Shown here: positions 58,790-64,000 of the stretch, in pieces
Position numbering within the stretch: position 1 is the first letter of the stretch
Layout of the letters: every line of letters begins with the position of its first letter
Source: Phorcus lineatus
Taxonomy: Eukaryota > Mollusca > Gastropoda > Trochida > Trochidae
Assembly (NCBI GenBank): GCA_921293015.1
Contig: OV121090.1
Coordinates: 4,030,001-4,094,000 of the forward strand
Length of the DNA: 64,000 bases
Direction of reading: 5' to 3'
The notes under the pieces: generated by a model
What the model saw: only the letters and a program-made list of their open reading frames with translations
Database searches by the model: none
Told to the model about the DNA's origin: nothing
Translations under genes and position numbers: made by a program

Positions 58790-59440
58790 GACTTGGTGAC
58801 CCTCGTATTTGATAAGGGCCACTTAAACTATTTCTTTTATTTACTCAAACCGCAAAGCTTATGGCAAGGCATGTCGTCTATTTCATCTACTTTTCCAAAA
58901 CCATCTGAGATCTTGTGTACAGACTTCATGACTAATGACGTTATTAATTTATAGATTTAGAGATTCTGTGACCAATATAAAGGGCCACTGGGGTTATATC
59001 CTAAAAACATTTTCATCTTCTTCTTCAGGAGCAAAAGGTCTAGAAAGCTGAAACCAATGTCACAGACTCCTTAGCTGATGGGGATTCTAACTCAACGACG
59101 TAGTGACGTAGGAACTCCTAATTAGGAATCTAATAACCTATTATAAACTTCTTCAAAAGAAGACCTAGAAAACTGAAACCTTGTGAACAGACTCACTAGC
59201 TGATGGGGATTTTAGTTAAAAGCATTGGTGACCACATGACCCCTTATACGGGCCACAGGGACGACGCCCTAAAACTTACTTTCTTCTGCTCCACAAACAA
59301 AAGGCCTCAAAAGCTACAATGTTGTGTACCGACTCATTAGCTGATTTGGATTTTAGTTTGTTTATTTGGTAACGATGTGGACCCTATTAAGGGTCACAGG
59401 GACCACGCCCGAAAAAAGTAAATCTACTACTCCAGGTTAA
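58790..59440. repeat. degenerate tandem repeat, ~130-180 bp units
   Basis: Ordered words recur: a GTGACC word then AAGGGCCAC (58818, 58981, about 59256, about 59389), AAAAGG.CTAGAAAGCTGAAACC, CAGACTCATTAGCTGATGGG (near 59060, 59185, 59330) and GGGATTTTAGTT. Units vary in length. There is no continuous reading frame; the source is unknown. Confidence 0.65.
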
Positions 59441-60147
59441 ATAAAAACCTCTTAATGTACACCTTAAGCTCTGGCAGGTTACCAAGCCGGAATTCGTCCA
59501 AGAATGCTATGGATATGAAATTTTGACAGAATATAATTGTTGTAGGATTGAGACAAAATGTGTGAATTTTAAATTGTCCTTTCCCAAAATTCAGTTACAA
59601 ATGTAGTAAGGCTAACCATTCTTTAAACCAAATTCTGACACGTAGACTAAAAATAATTAACTTTGGTGTAGCCCCTTTTCAAATATGGGCGATCAGGGTG
59701 TTAACCCTGAAATTCCTCTGTCAATATTTATGAAACCAAAATTGCTAGGATTCTCACATTTTGCAATTATCGTCTTTGTAGGGTGGAAACAAAGATGTGT
59801 AAATTTATATAATATTGGGCAGTTTTATCTCCGGATAAGTATTTCATTATCAACACCCAAGGGCATTCGATTGGTATTTCGGCTTTTATTGTCAAGGTGC
59901 CAAGTTTATAATAATAGTTTATATCCAATTAATAATAAACTATAAAGAATAAGATTTACATTTTCTTTGGTGTTTGTAATGGGATTAGCTTATAGAATCA
60001 ATTCAACTCAACGTTATTACAAACAATTATTTTCTTTGATTTTCTTTAAGTTACATCTTAAATATCAGAAATGACTGGAGAAAGATATACAATACCGATT
60101 AGATCTGTTTATCTGTTTATTGAGACATTGAATGAGTTAATCCAGAT

Positions 60148-60274
60148 TTACACAGCCTCATATCCAACTGGATAGGGAATATCGACACCATCTGGACAAT
60201 CCGGCACTTTACAGCATTTGCCCGGTGCATTTATGAAGGTACAGTTATATTCTTCCGGTAAGTCCCAAATACAC
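60148..60274 (-). CDS. VWC-type gene, terminal exon
   Basis: A 127-bp exon ending in TAA and encoding the CC...C...C end of the domain and a short acidic/aromatic tail (DGVDIPYPVGYEAV). A polyadenylation signal lies 27 bases further on. Confidence 0.78.
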
Positions 60275-62565
60275 CTGGAAAACAGCAGGTTCTAGATAGA
60301 TTAATGATGGCGTTATACAGATGAACAGATACAGATTAAACTATCTTTTTGAAAAGAGACTCCGTAATTCTCGAATTTTGACTTATAATCGATGTCATAA
60401 GACCTTATGAACCGGACATATCGCACATTTCTCTCTTTTTCAAATGATAAATTAAAGCAATTGATAGTTTGGTAGAAAAATAAAATGACATTAATCTTAT
60501 TCTAATTTTATATTAAGAATCGGAATGTCAATGACTAATCACCCAAGTTGTTATATTTGAAATTCAAATCTAACATCACTCGATGCAAACAAAAATAACA
60601 AGCATAATAAGTTACCCAGCAGGCAATCTGACGTTGTATCAACGTTGAAACGACGTCGTTTAGCAACGTTGAAATAACGTTGAAATTTGATTGGATTTGA
60701 AATTTGCGGCGACGTCGAAATCCGACGTGATTTCAACGTCGGTTCAACGTTGAAGCCAAGACGTCGTATTGACGTTGAAAAAACGTCATTTCGACGTCAA
60801 GTCTTATTGATCAATCAGGTTGTGTTGTTTAGTTTCGTTATTTACTTGAAGCAATGCATTAAATATCTGTGAGGCTACGCTTTCATTTTCAGCTCTTTCA
60901 TAAGCCTCCATGCAAGACTTTGATGTCTGCTCGTGTGAACTTATCCATGTAATGGAAAATTACATGAGTTGTGAGGGTACCACTGTTTATATGACACTGC
61001 AACGATTTAGACCAAAGTGTCACGAAAAAAATTTTTTTTAAAAATGCGTAAATACCGTTTTGTAAGAACTACTAACTTTATTCAAATGGAAAATTTATGT
61101 TGTCAGTTGTGAACATAACTGAAAAAATAAAAACTGTTGAAAATTACCATATACCTTGTTAATTCTAATTAGCCATAGGACAGAGTTACTTCCCTTTATT
61201 GTGAAATTGAAAGAAATTAACTTTTATTTATTTAATTCCAATATCAATAACACTTTTAAATGTCAATGATAGCTATTTGTTTTTGCATTTTTTATTTCAT
61301 TCTTTAAAACAATCCGTAACGTATTTGATGTTATTAATAATAATGAAATCTTATAAAAGTAATCACTTTTCAGTTTAAAGTTGTTCTGATGACATTGAAA
61401 CAACGTCAAAATACCAACCAAATTTCAACGTCAGGAAACTAACGTTGTTCCGACGTCGAAAATTGGTTGATCGACGTCCTGACCTGAATTCAACCAAATT
61501 TCGACGTCGAAATGACGTCAGATGCCTGCTGGGTAAAGAGACCAGTTTTCGTATACGGTTTTTAGGTCTGAAGTTTGAATTAATCTCCACGTAATCTCAT
61601 TCAAAACGTCGTATCTGCTACTCGCTTATCGCCGCGTTAAAACTGTTAAATGCTGTAATATTGGAGTGAAAGGTTATGCCTGATTTCAATGAGATTGCAC
61701 TAAATTGTAACTCACTCCATTATGTTGGTCCCAGGTTATCTGCCACCCTCTACTAAAACGTCTGTTTAGATCCCCATTCTGATCTCTTAAAAATGGATTT
61801 AACCACACCTAACAACAAAACAATACTTACAAATCCTTGCATGAAGCAAATTCATCGGTACATGTGCATTTCATCTTTTTTGGATTGTCGTTTGTATTAT
61901 CGCATTCAGTATACCAGGTTTCGCCCTTCTGGTGTTGCACTCCTTCGTATATACAGTATCCTAGAAAAAGAAGGTTTCTGCTGTTTTTAATGCTGAAAGT
62001 GACGAACACAAACTGTAGATTTGTATTCACTCGGTTTGACAATACATACAAACAGCTGAACTTTAACTCATCAAGCTAATAAGGCTTAAAGGGACAGCTG
62101 GTACCGGTACCTTAAGTTGCTTTGGTAGCAGAACCCGAATTATTAAAGTTACTAAATCGTATAACCCTATACTTCTTTACGTAAACTTTTATCAAATCAT
62201 TTAATTTTGACATTGTCTCGCTTTGTCAACAGACCTTCTTATTTCCGTGATAGGCTAATTAAACGCAGCCAGCTATTGATCTCATAATATCGATGTTGAA
62301 CAAAAAGCATGTAATCAAATCCTCGACTCAAAAGGTAACTCTTTATTTTTTTCGAAGTTTATGTTATTTGTTTACCAAAAATATGTAAAATTATGCATCG
62401 TGTTAAACATTCAAATACCAACCGATGTCAGGTGAGTGCATATGTTGTTCCGGGGGTGGCAGAAGGGGTGGGGGATGGTGTGCACCCTCCTACCGTTTCT
62501 CCCACAAGAGTTCCAGCGTGGATCAGCACTAAGGTTAGGATTCCAGCGTTTGCGACGGACAACAT
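60148..62565 (-). CDS. small secreted VWC-type cysteine-rich protein, three visible exons
   Basis: Visible - strand exons: 62565 down to about 62494 (start and signal peptide, MLSVANAGILTLVLIHAGTL), 61960-61831 and 60274-60148 (stop TAA). Exon 2 begins after CTTTTTCTAG and ends GGATTT|GTAAGT; exon 3 begins TTTTCCAG and joins it in phase. Exon 2 reads YCIYEGVQHQKGETWYTECD and then KMKCTCTDEFASCKDL. Exon 3 reads CIWDLPEEYNCTF, then GKCCKVPDCPDGVDIPY. Ten Cys in a C...C...CTC...C, C...C...CC...C order fit a single von Willebrand factor type C domain (C-x-C and CC-x(n)-C). About 85 residues of mature protein are expected outside the cell. The join from exon 1 to exon 2 does not fit in phase with the donor I chose at 62494, so the donor is uncertain or a small exon was missed. 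An AATAAA for this strand lies at 60116-60121. Function and partners are unknown. Confidence 0.7.
60612..61536. mobile_element. ACGT-rich DNA transposon (MITE-like) in intron 2 of the VWC-type gene
   Basis: The termini TTACCCAGCAGGCA and TGCCTGCTGGGTAA are perfect inverted repeats of 14 bases. Both edges are packed with GACGTCGAAAT, AACGTTGAAA and CAACGTT words in both orientations (60630-60810 and 61380-61520), while the centre is plain AT-rich DNA. A TA just outside CCCAGC...GCTGGG could be the target duplication of a Tc1/mariner-type transposase, but the superfamily is not settled. CCCAGCAGGCA-type ends are familiar from elements of fish and other animals. No transposase. Confidence 0.75.
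61831..61960 (-). CDS. VWC-type gene, exon 2
   Basis: A 130-bp exon with good acceptor and GTAAGT donor. It encodes the first half of the domain, including the G-E-T-W-Y-x-x-C-D segment and the C-T-C pair, both typical of VWC. Confidence 0.78.
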
Positions 62566-62599
62566 TTTAAGTGTTGATGGACTAGGCGATCTGTAATCG

Positions 62600-63235
62600 A
62601 GTCACTCGACATCAATACAAATAATATGACAGGTAACTCGATTAGTTCAAAGCTTGTGAGGGGGTTAATAATTACATCACCCACTTAAAACAATGCAATG
62701 AAGGTATATAGATATTTAATATATACAGATACAGCTTCCTCGTTCACCCGGGGCTTGACGTTCCGATATTTTTCACAATCCCGCCTAGGATCAGGAATAT
62801 TTGTACTGAAGTATAAGTTTGTAATTCGCCTACCTTGAATCTTGGTATGAGACAATACCCCCAATAGAATACTAAGCAAGAGAAAAATAAACTAGTGTTG
62901 TCAACGCTGATTTTTAAATATTTTGCTCTTAAACGCACGCCTTGGAACTTGAATTCGAACGGAAACCATCCCTCCTGGTTAGTAAGACGAAAGTGTGAGC
63001 CCTGAGCTTGAATTGCTGGTCAAATTTCTCAACACGAGGCTATTTCATCTTGTAACACGTTGGTTGATAGGTTCACAAGTTCAATGGGCGAAGTTGTTTC
63101 ATTGGTTTTTGCGAAACTTTGCCGGGTACTTTGAGTTCAGATTTTCCTTATAAAAAGGGGGATACGATGAAGGACCTTAGAACAATCAAGACTTGTTAAC
63201 AGAGGAAACGGAACGATATATATTTTAACAAGAAG
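62600..63235. other. intergenic stretch upstream of the VWC-type gene
   Basis: This is the 5' flank of the - strand gene. No CpG island or clear TATA box on the - strand was recognised. A TTATAAAAAGGGG word on the + strand at about 63150 resembles a TATA box but has no gene behind it. Confidence 0.35.
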
Positions 63236-63548
63236 CATCCTGCTAAATCAGCGTGTAAGAACCCCCTCTCGCTCCTTCCCAATACCCTGATCTCTTTAAA
63301 GCCAAAAGCCTTGTATCGCTAGTTATCTAACCAGCCCTTGAGATGACAAACATTCAACGGCACAACCCGGATGGAAAATCCGTTGAGTTCAAAATAGTAG
63401 CTTCATGCTCCTTGCATAACGACAATTCATAGGTGAAGTAAGCCACGAATATCAAGCTGATCCAGCCATAGGAGGCATTTGGCCCGAAAGAGATCAGGTT
63501 ATTAGGAAGGAGCGAGAGCGGATTCATATAAGCTGATTTAGCAAGATG
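63236..63548. mobile_element. MITE of the CATCCTGCTACATCAGCG family, full copy with 9-bp target duplication
   Basis: It opens CATCCTGCTAAATCAGCGTG and ends AAGCTGATTTAGCAAGATG (313 bp). AACAAGAAG precedes it (63227-63235) and AACAAGAAC follows it (63549-63557), 8 of 9 bases. It is the longest well-preserved copy here. Non-coding; the 72-codon frame across it is a chance opening. Confidence 0.9.
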
Positions 63549-63691
63549 AACAAGAACATGGATTCTCAACAATAAGTCATAAAAGATGAAAGGTAACCCT
63601 AAATTAGTACAATGCGGTTGTGCAGTGTGAGAGAGGAAGAGGTATAATGACTACATTTACACGATCGAGCTGTAAGGTAACGTTACTCTAC

Positions 63692-64000
63692 CTTTTGACG
63701 TCTAAAACAGTCAGCTTCGAAGTAACCCACACAAGAGGATTTTTGGAACCAACGTGTGGCGCAGTAGAATTTAGCTTTTGAGTTGTATATGGTCCCCGTG
63801 GTCGTGTAACTTTTTAACATCTGTGGATGATGCCATTGTCCAACTTGAATGGCATGTGTTGTAATGACGCCGCGTTGACGTCTAAAACAGTCAGCTTCGA
63901 AGTAACCCACACAAGAGGATTTTTGGAACCGACGTGTGGCGCAGTAGAATTTAGCTTTTGAGTTGTATATGGTCCCCGTGGTCGTGTAACTTTCTAACAT
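63692..64000 (-). CDS. partial exon coding for 60-residue tandem repeats, runs off the window
   Basis: The - strand stays open from the window edge to 63692, where CGTCAAAAG|GTAGAGT looks like a splice donor. The DNA repeats with an exact period of 180 bp (63699 and 63879), i.e. 60 codons, and the two visible units differ at only a few bases. Each unit holds three Cys and reads TTTGTIYNSKAKFYCATRRF, then QKSSCVGYFEADCFRRQ, then a linker GVITTHAIQVGQWHHPQ. I do not recognise the domain. The period divisible by three, the lack of stops and the donor speak for a real exon of a multi-exon gene that begins to the right of the window; a satellite-like repeat with a chance frame is the alternative. 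Confidence 0.55.

Noticed and set aside
59685-59945. 86-codon + strand frame
   Set aside because: Hydrophobic stretches but no signal peptide logic, domain or splice support.
63148-63162. TATA box (TTATAAAAAGGGG) of a + strand gene
   Set aside because: No coding exon follows on the + strand, only a MITE.

Overview
The window is AT-rich eukaryotic DNA, dominated by transposable elements and poor in genes. Introns with GT/AG borders, a CpG-richer CCAAT promoter, tRNA-derived SINEs, non-LTR and Penelope-type retroelement fossils, CACTA and Tc1 remnants and many MITEs all point to an animal. Repeat tails ending in GTTAAAC...CTCACTCACTC are, from memory, typical of molluscs, especially gastropods. 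I therefore think a mollusc is most likely, but this is inference and nothing in the window fixes the species.

Layout. 1-4.6 kb: no gene seen. About 4.6-19 kb and 19.7-37.7 kb: two diverged, colinear copies of one non-coding segment, an old tandem duplication recognised from at least ten matching blocks in the same order. Unit B has since gained or kept a GIY-YIG retroelement fragment (22.6 kb), two LINE fragments (33.1-35.3 kb) and tRNA-derived SINEs (36.6 and 37.8 kb). 38.2-41.7 kb: nothing clear apart from a weak SINE remnant. 41.95-45.5 kb: a 3.56-kb CACTA-like element with a 3-bp target duplication, carrying two smaller nested elements. 45.8-51.0 kb: a spliced gene on the + strand (five exons, about 660 codons, SANT/Myb-like head and a long DUF6589-like region), with two apparent frameshifts and a 245-bp inverted repeat in intron 1 and again beyond the 3' end. 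52-58.5 kb: a cluster of a second SINE-like family, a nested MITE carrying a perfect hairpin, a decayed Tc1-like transposase and a Penelope-like fossil. 60.1-62.6 kb: a small secreted VWC-type cysteine-rich protein on the - strand, with an ACGT-rich transposon in its second intron. 63.7-64.0 kb: the edge of a - strand exon coding for near-identical 60-residue repeats.

How the parts relate. An I/Nimb-like LINE end and two SINE-like families share one kind of 3' tail, which suggests that this LINE class moves the SINEs. One ~310-bp MITE family is present in at least six near-complete or nested copies and makes 9-bp target duplications. The best candidate for something undescribed is the SANT + DUF6589-like gene with its inverted repeats: it could be the transposase of a poorly described DNA transposon, or a gene derived from one. 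All identifications are by eye; no database search was run.
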